This document shows, piece by piece, positions 9,611 to 17,968 of a stretch of 64,000 nt of DNA (position 1 is the stretch's first letter; each line of letters opens with the position of its first letter). Origin of the DNA: Bacteroides muris (ex Afrizal et al. 2022) (GTDB lineage Bacteria > Bacteroidota > Bacteroidia > Bacteroidales > Bacteroidaceae). The stretch spans positions 54,405-118,404 of the forward strand of contig NZ_SRYZ01000007.1 of NCBI RefSeq assembly GCF_004793475.1, read 5' to 3'. The translations under genes and the position numbers were made by a program. A model generated the notes under the pieces. The model saw only the letters and a list, made by a program, of their open reading frames with translations. It had not been told where the DNA came from and did no database searches.

Positions 9611-9915
9611 AAAGTGTTGACTTTTGGTGAAGTGATGTTTCGTCTGATTACTCCAAGATTTCGCCGTTTCTCCCAGTTCAATGAGTTATTGCAATCTATG
9701 GTGGCAGGTAGGCTAATGTTGCTATGTCGTTGGCACATTTCAGCATCCCTATGGAATTTGTCACCTGTCTGCCGGACAATGCCATAGCGCATGCTTGTAT
9801 TGCTTCTTTCCGTGCTTGCGGTTTGGATATGGAGGAGATTGTCTTTGGCAGCAAGCGTCTGGGATTATATTATTGGGAGAGCGATGTTGCTTTCCGAAAT
9901 TCTAATGTGGTGTAT
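9611..9915 (+). pseudogene. kdgK: 2-keto-3-deoxygluconate kinase (PfkB family) remnant
   Basis: Two frames together spell the N-terminal third of a KDG kinase. KVLTFGEVMFRLITPRFRRFSQ is readable from 9611. After a one-base slip near 9705-9715, the next frame continues ANVAMSLAHFSIPMEFVTCLPDNAIAHACIASFRACGLDMEEIVFGSKRLGLYYWE. The Gly-Gly-Glu-Ala-Asn substrate motif is broken at the frameshift, and similarity ends near 9915, where an unrelated remnant begins on the other strand. The C-terminal ATP-binding half is absent, so this is a dead fragment. A kdgK relic suggests past pectin or glucuronate catabolism genes here. Confidence 0.75.
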
Positions 9916-9920
9916 GTTGC

Positions 9921-10342
9921 AGGAAAATCTTTCAGGAATTGTGTAATTTCATCACTTTCATCTAACTCTGTTACGCCACCTTCGTTGCAATGACATTCAA
10001 GCGTAAAAGTTCCAGTTCACCATAATGATCTGTTGTAAACTGTATAAAAACTTCTGGGCTGTTAATGTCGTATAGTCTATCTGCATCTACGAACTTTACT
10101 TGCGTGTAATAAGCTACATCTCGCAGATTTTCCGGGAGATTCGGTTGTTCTTTGTAGATACAGTTTCCTGTATCTCGTTAGTGATGTGGTAATACGTGCA
10201 ATATGGCCTGATGGTCATAGTCTTTAGGTGAGATGCGGAATGCACCTTCACCGAATTCTCCAAAACCTTTATAATCTTTTACCTCAATCTTGAACCTCGG
10301 TGTTATCAGATTGAGTTCCCTATTACTATATCTTTCCGCATT
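9921..10342 (-). pseudogene. Decayed gene of unrecognised family
   Basis: On the minus strand a protein-like frame runs ELNLITPRFKIEVKDYKGFG, then GEGAFRISPKDYDHQAILH, then reaches a TAA at about 10180. The same frame continues with EQPNLPENLRDVAYYTQVKF and YDINSPEVFIQFTTDHYGE. It then needs a one-base shift to continue as TFTLECHCNEGGVTELDESD toward 9921. The amino-acid texture is that of a real protein broken by one stop and one frameshift. I do not recognise the family. It abuts the kdgK remnant tail, marking a rearranged region. Confidence 0.5.
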
Positions 10343-10363
10343 TCACTTTTTTTTGTAACTTTG
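10333..10363 (+). promoter_or_regulatory. Promoter of the YczE-like membrane protein gene
   Basis: TAACTTTG at 10356-10363 matches TAnnTTTG, with TTTC (three of four of TTTG) ending 19 bases earlier. The ATG follows 17 bases downstream. Confidence 0.55.
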
Positions 10364-10380
10364 CCATAAAATAATCGAAT

Positions 10381-11148
10381 ATGAGTATGACTTTAACAAC
10401 TGAGAGAAAAGAAAAAGCAATATTATTCCTCTGGCAACATCTCCTGCTTCTGATTTCATTGTATCTGATGACATTGGGAGTCGTTCTATGTGTAAAATCC
10501 TCTTTGGGCAGCAGCGTAATCTCCTCACTGCCGTTCGTTTTTTCGCTGGCGGGATTGATAAGTCGTGTCCCTGAGTGGACAATTGGCGGATACACGATTG
10601 CGATGAACTTTATCTTGGTATTTTGCCAAATACTCATACTGCGCCGCAATTTCGACTTCATGCAGCTCTTCCAGCTTGTCATCGGATTCGTATTCGGATG
10701 GCTTATAGATATTAACATGGCATTGACAGCCGGTTTGGAATGCACGACTTGGTCTTCGCAAATATTCGCCCAATTCGCTGGATGTACCATCATGGGCATC
10801 GGCATCGCCTTCGAGGTGCGGTGCGGCTCGGTAACCATGCCGGGCGAGGGCATTTCCATTACCGTCAGTCAGGTAACGAAGCGTCCTTTCGCCAAAGTAA
10901 AGATATGGGTGGATACGACCCTCGTACTGCTCGCCGTTGCTGGGTGTTATCTCTTTTTCGGGAGCTGGCAATGGAATGTTATCGGTATCGGAACGCTGTT
11001 CGCTATGATTTATGTCGGACTGGTAGTGAAATTTATCGCTCCGCATTTGGGTTGGTTCGACCGCCTTCTAACCTATCGCCCAGGCTTCCGGCGTTACCTG
11101 TTCGGATTGGCTCGATTACTATATCGTCGCGGTGAAGTGAAAGAATAA
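10381..11148 (+). CDS. YczE/YitT-like (DUF6198-type) integral membrane protein
   Basis: 255 residues with six or so hydrophobic segments (about 17-38, 48-65, 74-92, 97-118, 130-150, 180-215) and a basic C-terminus. The segment LGVVLCVKSSLGSSVISSLP and the later EVRCGSVTMPGEGISITVSQ resemble the internally repeated YczE/YyaS/DUF6198 family of inner-membrane proteins, whose function is unknown. It has its own promoter and a strong terminator directly after the stop, so it is monocistronic. The coding sequence is richer in G and C than the flanks and lies between two decayed genes, consistent with acquisition. Confidence 0.75.
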   Translation: MSMTLTTERKEKAILFLWQHLLLLISLYLMTLGVVLCVKSSLGSSVISSLPFVFSLAGLISRVPEWTIGGYTIAMNFILVFCQILILRRNFDFMQLFQLVIGFVFGWLIDINMALTAGLECTTWSSQIFAQFAGCTIMGIGIAFEVRCGSVTMPGEGISITVSQVTKRPFAKVKIWVDTTLVLLAVAGCYLFFGSWQWNVIGIGTLFAMIYVGLVVKFIAPHLGWFDRLLTYRPGFRRYLFGLARLLYRRGEVKE

Positions 11149-11183
11149 AAACGAGGGTGTCAAAATGTGGCACCCTCGTTTTT
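11147..11183 (+). terminator. Intrinsic terminator after the YczE-like gene
   Basis: AAAAACGAGGGTG pairs with CACCCTCGTTTTT around an 11-base loop. It overlaps the stop codon of the upstream gene. Confidence 0.88.
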
Positions 11184-11280
11184 GTTGTATCCCTGTTGAA
11201 GGCTGAAATCAAATATCCGCTTCTACAAGGAATATTTTGATTTTTGGAACAGCATCAACGGTTAATGTTGTTTGATTAGG

Positions 11281-11690
11281 CTATTTCAATTTTGAAATTA
11301 GCCAGTCAGTGACAAGCTTCACCGCATAATCAGAAGCAACGGTATATTATGGTCTTTATCTGTTTGTTGTCATACTCTTCGCTTGCAATTGAAGTGACGC
11401 CCCGCCTTGTGAATGTCCAACAAGATATATGTTTTCAGTTATCGTTAATGCCTTGACATAGGAAATTATACTTATGAGGTCTTCATTCTCATTGAGTACT
11501 GTCATATTCTGAAACTCGCCTTCACTCTTGCCGCAATCGTTGAAATCATAATGCAAGACGCCTATGCCATTCTCGTTGAGAATACAGATTATCGGTTCCC
11601 AGAGATGAAAGCCATCGTCACAGATGGTATGTTATTCGACTTTGAAAAAGAAGTGCGAATGCCAAATGCAATCACGCTTCTTTTGAGAAT
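11281..11690 (-). pseudogene. Alpha/beta-hydrolase (serine aminopeptidase-like) remnant
   Basis: On the minus strand: an in-frame stop near 11645, then GFHLWEPIICILNENGIGVL and HYDFNDCGKSEGEFQNMTVL, and the nucleophile elbow VGHSQGG. The similarity then breaks, and a separate C-terminal tail ASDYAVKLVTDWLISKLK ends with a stop at 11281-11283. The central cap and the catalytic Asp region are missing. The readable 66-residue open stretch (11356-11556) has the family's DFNGHGKSEG-type signature but cannot encode a full enzyme of about 300 residues. It is therefore a deletion derivative, in line with the other decayed genes in this segment. Confidence 0.7.
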
Positions 11691-11714
11691 AAAATCCTGT
11701 GCAAAACAGAACTT

Positions 11715-12029
11715 TTACTTGGCAGGCAGCACCTCACCCTTCTCGTTGAAGAGCACGTCCGAAGTCTTTCCTTCAGCATCGGCAAGTGTCACCTTGTAGG
11801 TCTTGACACCCTCCTCGTTCTTCACATAGGCGGCCTTGATGGTCTGTCCCTCGTAGCTCTTGGCTACGGCATCCTTGACAGCCTGCGGAAGCTGGTCGGT
11901 TTCGATAGCCTCGAATTCATTTTCGGCGGTTACCGAAATCTGAGCCTTCGGTGCGATTACAGTGTTGGCATACGCGGCATTGAAGCCGAGGGCTGCGAAA
12001 AGAGCAGCAGCGATAAATACTTTTTTCAT
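11715..12029 (-). CDS. Small secreted PepSY-like protein
   Basis: 104 residues: a signal peptide at 1-21 (MKKVFIAAALFAALGFNAAYA), then a single PepSY/BLIP-like fold (LPQAVKDAVAKSYEGQTIKAAYVKNEEGVKTYKVTLAD..GKTSDVLFNEKGEVLPAK). Such proteins are periplasmic and of unknown role, and are often encoded beside two-component or efflux genes in Bacteroidetes. It lies 134 bases downstream of the RND outer-membrane component on the same strand, so it could be the last gene of that operon or have its own promoter: CAACTTTG, a one-mismatch -7 element, lies at 12070-12077. Confidence 0.75.
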   Translation of the reverse strand: MKKVFIAAALFAALGFNAAYANTVIAPKAQISVTAENEFEAIETDQLPQAVKDAVAKSYEGQTIKAAYVKNEEGVKTYKVTLADAEGKTSDVLFNEKGEVLPAK

Positions 12030-12163
12030 TTTCGTAATGTGTTTAATTAAACTTAAAATCTCCTTTTTTCAAAGTTGCTGATACAAATTTATCGACATCC
12101 CGAGCACAATCCAAGCAAGTGATTATGAACGGCATTTTTCCGATGACGGATGTTTCCCGGGTT

Positions 12164-13546
12164 CTATTTCGTCTCGCCTCCGAGGGCATGGTAAAGCGTG
12201 ATGACGCCCTGTATCTCGTCATAGCGGTCTTCCGATTCCGCCAGTTCGGCCTGCAAAAGTTTCTGCTGGGCGGTGAGCACTTCCAAATAGTGGGTTCGCC
12301 CGTACTTCATCAGCAACTTGGTATTCCATACGGCGGCTTTCAGATTCAGAATCCGCTTGCGGTCTATACCCAGCCGCTTGCGGGCCGTCTGCCAGAGGAT
12401 AAGTGCATTGTTCACCTCGTTGCCGGCATCGAGCAGGCTCTGCCGGAATTGCAGCAATGCCTCCTGCTGCTGTGCGCGGGCTATTTTCAGCCGGGCAACG
12501 TTCTCGCCTTTATGGAAAAGGGGCTGCACCAGCGAACCGACCGCATTGAAAAGCCACGTTCCCGGATTGGATATGGTCTCCGCATTATTGGTCCATCTGA
12601 TGGTGCCGGAAAGCGTGATACGCGGATAAAAAGCCGAACGGGCTTCGCCGGTGGCATAGAACGACTGCATCAGGGCAAACTCCGCCTCCCGCACATCCGG
12701 ACGGTTGCTGACCAGCGACAGAGGAAGCCCGGCGGACAAGCTGTCGGGAAAGTGCCGGTCGGCAAGCACGCCGCGTTCCAGCTTTACAGGAGCAATTCCC
12801 AGCAATGCACAGACCGTATTTTCCAGCTCTCCGATGCGCTTTTCCAACGTGAGGATGGAACCTTCCACCTCCAACTTGTTGGCACGTGCCTGCAACACGG
12901 CAGCTTCCGTAGTTTTTCCTGCCCGTTTGAGCGCGGAAAGCGTGCGGATATTCTCCTGCCATGTCGTCAGCGTGCGGCGGCTGATCTGCAACTGCTCGTC
13001 GAGCATCAGCAGCGTATAGTAACTGTCGGCAACGGTGGCGACCAGACGTGTCTGCATCGCCTGCTCGTATGCCCGGCTTTGCCCGAGAGCCGCCTTGGCT
13101 CCGGCTTTCGCATTGCGCTGCCGGCCGAAGATGTCCAATTCCCACTCTGCCGAAGGGCCGACCGAATAGGTTCGTTGCGCAGGACGTCCGTCGGAATGAC
13201 TTGCTTGTCCCTGCCCGCCGAGAGAGACGGACGGAAGGAATGCCAGACGGGAGGATTGCAGGACGGCTTCCGCCTCTTCCGTCCGCAGGCGGGCCACACG
13301 CAGGTCGGTGTTATGCTCCATGCCGCATTCTATCCACCGTTGAAGCAGAGAATCGGTAAAAACCTCTCGCCACGAAAGATTGGCGAACGATGCGCTATCC
13401 GTCTGTTGCGTCTCTTGTCGGATACCGGTGTACAGACTGTCGGCGAACGACAAGTCGGGCCGTTCGTAGCGCGTATAGATTCCGCAACCGTTCATGAACG
13501 GCAGCAGAAAAAGCAAAAGGAATATATAATGAACTGTTTTCTTCAT
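12164..13546 (-). CDS. RND efflux outer-membrane factor (TolC/OprM, NodT family lipoprotein)
   Basis: 460 residues with a signal peptide and lipobox (PFMNGC, Cys21), then two OEP repeats. Helical hairpins are rich in Ala, Leu and Gln (TEEAEAVLQSSRLAFLPSVS; ARANKLEVEGSILTLEKRIGEL; TAQQKLLQAELAESEDRYDEIQ), and GVLADRHFPDSLSAGLPLSLVSNRPDVREAE is the typical NodT-family linker. It forms the trimeric outer-membrane exit duct of a tripartite pump. It starts two bases after the stop of the RND permease, the third gene of the adaptor-permease-OMF order. No catalytic residues are expected; length is normal. Confidence 0.92.
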   Translation of the reverse strand: MKKTVHYIFLLLFLLPFMNGCGIYTRYERPDLSFADSLYTGIRQETQQTDSASFANLSWREVFTDSLLQRWIECGMEHNTDLRVARLRTEEAEAVLQSSRLAFLPSVSLGGQGQASHSDGRPAQRTYSVGPSAEWELDIFGRQRNAKAGAKAALGQSRAYEQAMQTRLVATVADSYYTLLMLDEQLQISRRTLTTWQENIRTLSALKRAGKTTEAAVLQARANKLEVEGSILTLEKRIGELENTVCALLGIAPVKLERGVLADRHFPDSLSAGLPLSLVSNRPDVREAEFALMQSFYATGEARSAFYPRITLSGTIRWTNNAETISNPGTWLFNAVGSLVQPLFHKGENVARLKIARAQQQEALLQFRQSLLDAGNEVNNALILWQTARKRLGIDRKRILNLKAAVWNTKLLMKYGRTHYLEVLTAQQKLLQAELAESEDRYDEIQGVITLYHALGGETK

Positions 13547-13548
13547 GA

Positions 13549-16500
13549 TTATTTCTGTTTTAGGGTACGCCGGGGCATGACGGCCTCCTCCATACGTTGG
13601 AACACGATGAACAGCACCGGAACGATGAACAGCAATGCCACCGTGCCGATAAGCATTCCGCCTACCGTACCCACGCCGATGGATATGTTGCCGTTGGCTC
13701 CCACGCCGCTGGCGAACATCATCGGCAACATACCGAAAACCATCGTCAGCGAAGTCATCAGGATAGGCCGCAGACGGGCTTTTGCCGCAGACATGGCGGC
13801 AGCGGCGATACTCATTCCCATTTTACGGTGCTTGGTGGCATATTCGGTCAGCAGGATAGCGGTCTTGGCCAACAGACCGATGAGCATCAACAACCCCACT
13901 TGCATATAGATGTTGTTCTCCAGAGAGAACATGCGGGCAAAGAGAAAACTTCCCGCCAGCCCGAAAGGTACGGAGAGCAATATGACTACCGGCATGAAAA
14001 GGCTCTCGTAAAGAGCACAAAAAATCAGATAGATGAAAACGAAGCAGATGATGAAGATGATTACCGTCGAACTGCCCGAACCGGCCTCCTCGCGCGACAT
14101 GCCGCCGAACTCGTAACCGTAGCCCGCAGGCAATACCTCGGCAGCCACCTCCCGCACAGCCTGAATGGCTTCGCCCGAACTGTAACCGCCCGCCGCCGAA
14201 CCGTTGATGGCAATGGCGGAGAAGAGATTGAAACGCGCCAGCGACTGCGCCCCGTACACTTTCGTCAGGGTCAGATATTGTCCGACGGGACTCATGCCGC
14301 CCTTGTCATTGCGTACGAACATATTATTCAACGCTTTGGTGTCGAGGCGGAACTCCGGAGATGCCTGTACCATGACACGATACAATTTGGAGAACCTGTT
14401 CATGTTCGAGGCATAGATACCTCCGACATACCCGGACAACACATCCAGCACATCGGCAGGCGACACACCTGCCTGTTTACACCGTGCGGCATCGACCTCC
14501 AACAGATATTGGGGATATTTCGTATCGAATGCGGTGGTAGCCTTGGCTATCTCCGGCCGCTCGTTCAGCCCCTCTATCAGCCGATTGGCCACTTTCTGCA
14601 AATCCTCGATGCTGCCTCCCTTCTGGTCCTGCAAATGAATCTCGAAACCGTTGCTCGCACCATAGCCAGGAATCATGGCTTGGGTGAAGACGATGACTTT
14701 CGCGGCTGTGATGTCCGCCGTGCGGCGGTATATCTCGTCGATGACGGATTGGATGTCATCTCCCTTTTCCGTGCGCTCGTCCCAGGGATGCAGACGGATA
14801 GTAAACATACCGCTCGACGAACCCATACCGCTCAACATGCCCATACCTGTGGTCTTTGCACATACCTTGATTTGCGGAATGTCGCCGATTTTACGGTCTA
14901 TTTCCTCCATGATTCTGGCGGTCTGCTGCAAATTGGTGCCGGGAGGCGTCTGAACGTCAATATTGATCGTACCCATATCCTCGTTCGGGACCAGTCCGGT
15001 TTTCGTCGTCTGCATCAGATATACCAGCCCGCCGCACGCCAGCAGTAATGACAGTCCGGCCAGCCATTTGCGGCGGAACAGAAAGAGCACTCCGCTCTTG
15101 TAGCGCACGAGCATTCGGTTGAAAGCCGCATCGAAAGCCAGATGGGAACGGGTAGAGAAACCGGGCCGTTCTCCTGCGGTAACCTCCGTGTGGGGCGTCA
15201 TGAGCAGGGCGCAAAGAGCCGGACTGAGCGTAAGTGCATTGAGCAGCGAAATGCCGACGGCAACGGCCATCGTCAGTCCGAACTGCATATAGAACGTGCC
15301 TGTCGTACCGCCCATGAAACTGACGGGAATAAACACCGCCATGAAAACGAACGTGGAGGTCAGCAGTGCGGACGATATGCCGTCCATCGCCCGGATTGTG
15401 GCTTCGTAAGGCGAACGGTACCCCTCGTCGAACTTGGCCTGCACCGCTTCGACCACCACGATGGCATCGTCCACCACCGTGTCGATGACCAGTACGAGAG
15501 CGAAGAGCGTAATCATGTTCAAGCTGAATCCCGCCACGTACAGGAAGGCGAAGGTGCCTATCAGCGAAACGATGATTGAGACGGTCGGTATAAGCGTGGA
15601 ACGTATGTTCTGGAGGAACACATAGACTACGAGCACCACCAGCAGGACGGCTTCAATCAGGGTCTTGACCACATTCCGGATGGAGGCGTCCAGAAAATCC
15701 TTCGTACTCATCAGGTCGGCGATTGCCATCCCCTTGGGAAGATTCTCGGATATTTCCGCCACCACCTTGTCGATCTCTTCGATAATTTCGTTGGCATTCG
15801 AGCCGGAGGTCTGGGAAATCATGCAGGTAGTGCCCGGATGCCCGTTCACGGAACCGATGTACTCGTAGGTTTTCGAGCCCAGTTCGACCCGCGCCACGTC
15901 TTTCAGGCGCAGGACGGTTCCGTTTTCCTGCGCGCTGACCACCAGATTCTCGTAGTCGGTCTCCTTGTCGTAACGTCCGCGATATTTCAGCACATAACGG
16001 AACGTATGTTCCGATTCGGCACCCAGCGTTCCGGTCGGCGATTCCAGATTCTGCTCGTCGAGCACCTTGCGTATGTCTGACGGAACAAGACCGTATTGCG
16101 CCATCTTGCCCGGATCGAGCCATATCCGCAAGGAGTAGTCCGCACCCTTGACGTCCACCTCGCCGACACCCGCAATACGGGCGAAACGGGGCTCGACGTT
16201 TATTTTCATATAGTTGCACAGGAACTTTTCGTCGAACGAATCGTCGGGACTGTAGAGAGCTAGCGTCTTGATGCGGCTCGTCTGGCGTTTACGCACGGTC
16301 AGGCCGCTCTTGGTCACTTCGGCGGGCAGTTGCCCTTGTGCCGAAGCCAACCGGTTCTGCACATTGACCATTGCCATGTCGCCGTCCGTTCCCTGCCGGA
16401 AATAAATCTGGATCGTGGCGGAACCCGTGTTCGTGGCGGACGACACCATGTACATCATGTTCTCCACACCGTTGATGGCCTCTTCGAGCGGCACCACCAC

Positions 16501-16683
16501 GCTTTTCTGCACCGTCTCGGCATTCGCACCGGGATAGGTAGCCGACACAAGCACAGTGGGAGGCGCGATTTCCGGGAACTGTTCCACCGGCAACTGGACG
16601 AGGCAGATGATGCCCAACAGCGTAATGAAGACCGAAATGACACCGGCCAGTATCGGTCGGTCGATAAACGTTTGTATCTTCAT
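13549..16683 (-). CDS. RND efflux permease, HAE1/AcrB-like
   Basis: 1044 residues, full length for the family. It begins MKIQTFIDRPILAGVISVFI, the usual first transmembrane helix; two large periplasmic loops and two groups of transmembrane helices follow. The proton-relay aspartates are present in TM4 (LVIDTVVDDAIVVVE), and the second-half GLLAKTAILLTEYA is conserved. It drives proton-coupled export of hydrophobic compounds or drugs as a trimer in the inner membrane. It is intact, but the adaptor gene three bases upstream is frameshifted, which may disable the pump. GC-rich codon choice differs from the genes outside the segment. The substrate is unknown. Confidence 0.94.
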   Translation of the reverse strand: MKIQTFIDRPILAGVISVFITLLGIICLVQLPVEQFPEIAPPTVLVSATYPGANAETVQKSVVVPLEEAINGVENMMYMVSSATNTGSATIQIYFRQGTDGDMAMVNVQNRLASAQGQLPAEVTKSGLTVRKRQTSRIKTLALYSPDDSFDEKFLCNYMKINVEPRFARIAGVGEVDVKGADYSLRIWLDPGKMAQYGLVPSDIRKVLDEQNLESPTGTLGAESEHTFRYVLKYRGRYDKETDYENLVVSAQENGTVLRLKDVARVELGSKTYEYIGSVNGHPGTTCMISQTSGSNANEIIEEIDKVVAEISENLPKGMAIADLMSTKDFLDASIRNVVKTLIEAVLLVVLVVYVFLQNIRSTLIPTVSIIVSLIGTFAFLYVAGFSLNMITLFALVLVIDTVVDDAIVVVEAVQAKFDEGYRSPYEATIRAMDGISSALLTSTFVFMAVFIPVSFMGGTTGTFYMQFGLTMAVAVGISLLNALTLSPALCALLMTPHTEVTAGERPGFSTRSHLAFDAAFNRMLVRYKSGVLFLFRRKWLAGLSLLLACGGLVYLMQTTKTGLVPNEDMGTINIDVQTPPGTNLQQTARIMEEIDRKIGDIPQIKVCAKTTGMGMLSGMGSSSGMFTIRLHPWDERTEKGDDIQSVIDEIYRRTADITAAKVIVFTQAMIPGYGASNGFEIHLQDQKGGSIEDLQKVANRLIEGLNERPEIAKATTAFDTKYPQYLLEVDAARCKQAGVSPADVLDVLSGYVGGIYASNMNRFSKLYRVMVQASPEFRLDTKALNNMFVRNDKGGMSPVGQYLTLTKVYGAQSLARFNLFSAIAINGSAAGGYSSGEAIQAVREVAAEVLPAGYGYEFGGMSREEAGSGSSTVIIFIICFVFIYLIFCALYESLFMPVVILLSVPFGLAGSFLFARMFSLENNIYMQVGLLMLIGLLAKTAILLTEYATKHRKMGMSIAAAAMSAAKARLRPILMTSLTMVFGMLPMMFASGVGANGNISIGVGTVGGMLIGTVALLFIVPVLFIVFQRMEEAVMPRRTLKQK

Positions 16684-16686
16684 AAG

Positions 16687-17807
16687 TTATTCTCCCCGTG
16701 TGTTTTTAGGTTCGACAACAGCACCTTCGCGCACCAGTCCGGCACCTTCGGCGATAATGACGTCGCCCGCTTTCAGCCCCGATTCCACGATATATTCTTT
16801 TCCGTCGTTCTGCGGGAAAACTTCGATACGGGTAGAGACGGCCCTGCCGTCCACCACCTTATAGACGAAGATGCGGTCCTGCAATTCATACGTGGCAGCC
16901 TGCGGAATGACGATGCAGTTTTCGCGCACGGAAGGAATCAGCACCGTGCCGCTGCCACCGTTGCGCAGCAGCCTCTCCTTGTTCGGGAAGACGGCACGTA
17001 GGCTCACAGCTCCCGTACTCTCGTCGATGGTGCCGCTCACAGCGTCGATATGGCCTTTGCAGGAATACATCTGCCCGTTGCTCATTTTCAACTCCACTTC
17101 AGGCATCTCCTCGATGGCATGCTTCAGGGAGCCGTATCGCTGAATCATGTCCAACATCTGATTTTCGGCCATCGAAAAATAAGCATACACCCGGCTGTCG
17201 TCCGACACCGTGACTAACGGGTCGCCGGATGTGCTGCTGACCAATACGCCTACCCGGTAGGGAATCATGCTCGCCACACCATTCACGGGCGACTCCACCT
17301 CTGTGTACGACAGGTTGTTGTGGGCGCTCTTCTCTTCGGCCTCGGCCAATGCGAGCTTGGCTTCCGCTTCCATGACCTCGTTGCGGGCGGTCTGCAAGTC
17401 GAACTCCGAAACCACCTCTTCTTCCAAAAGCCCCTTGTTGCTCTCCAGACCAGCCGGGCGGTGGAGAGCACCGCTTCGGCACTTTTTACATTGGCGACGG
17501 CGATGTCGTGCGCAGCCTTGTAAGGCACTTGGTCGATGACGAACAATACGCTGTCCTTACGTACCGCATCGCCCTCCTTCATCCGGATGTCCGTAATCTG
17601 ACCGCTTACCTGCGGGCGAATCTCCACGGTCTGATACCCCCGTATGGTAGCCGTATAACCACTGCGGAGCGTGCGGCTGCTCAACGTTACCGTATCCGTC
17701 CGGTAAGCCGCAGTTCCCTGCTGCCGCCCGTCGCGGCCTCCGTTGCAGGCGAAAAGGCACAGGGCACAAGCGGCAAAAATCATTTTTGTTTTATATCCGT
17801 TATTCAT
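16687..17807 (-). pseudogene. RND periplasmic adaptor (membrane-fusion protein), frameshifted
   Basis: The N-terminal part runs from the ATG at 17807 (MNNGYKTKMIFAACALCLFAC, a lipoprotein signal) through the first biotinyl-lipoyl half (VEIRPQVSGQITDIRMKEGD) to KSAEAVLSTARLV near 17447. The remaining 246 residues continue in another frame from about 17446 as ESNKGLLEEEVVSEFDLQTA through the second lipoyl half (TEVESPVNGVASMIPYRVG) to the C-terminus at 16687. One missing base near 17441-17450 explains both halves; the restored length is about 373, which is normal. The site is not in a homopolymer. Either this is a real loss of the adaptor or a sequence error; the rest of the operon looks intact. 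Confidence 0.85.
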
Positions 17808-17908
17808 ACCGAAAGTTTTTTTGGACACAATATTACGAAGAAATCGACGGGTCGGGAAAATAGCGTTGACGAACGGTGGAATTGCGGTGGTAAACGTCGG
17901 GGACAATT

Positions 17909-17940
17909 CTTGTACGCGACTTCCGGAATAAGTATCTTTG
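17909..17940 (+). promoter_or_regulatory. Promoter of the LytS/LytTR operon
   Basis: TATCTTTG at 17933-17940, with CTTG (three of four of TTTG) ending 20 bases earlier. The histidine kinase ATG is 28 bases downstream. The divergent efflux operon starts at 17807. Confidence 0.6.
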
Positions 17941-17968
17941 CAAATAAATTATTTATAATGAACGGAAT

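Noticed and set aside
12119..13909. 596-codon open frame on the plus strand
   Set aside because: It is the antisense shadow of the NodT-type outer-membrane factor and part of the RND permease; it has no recognisable domain, and GC-rich genes often leave such open antisense frames.
13597..15048. 483-codon open frame on the plus strand
   Set aside because: Antisense to the RND permease, His/Gln/Arg-rich composition typical of a shadow frame, no family similarity.
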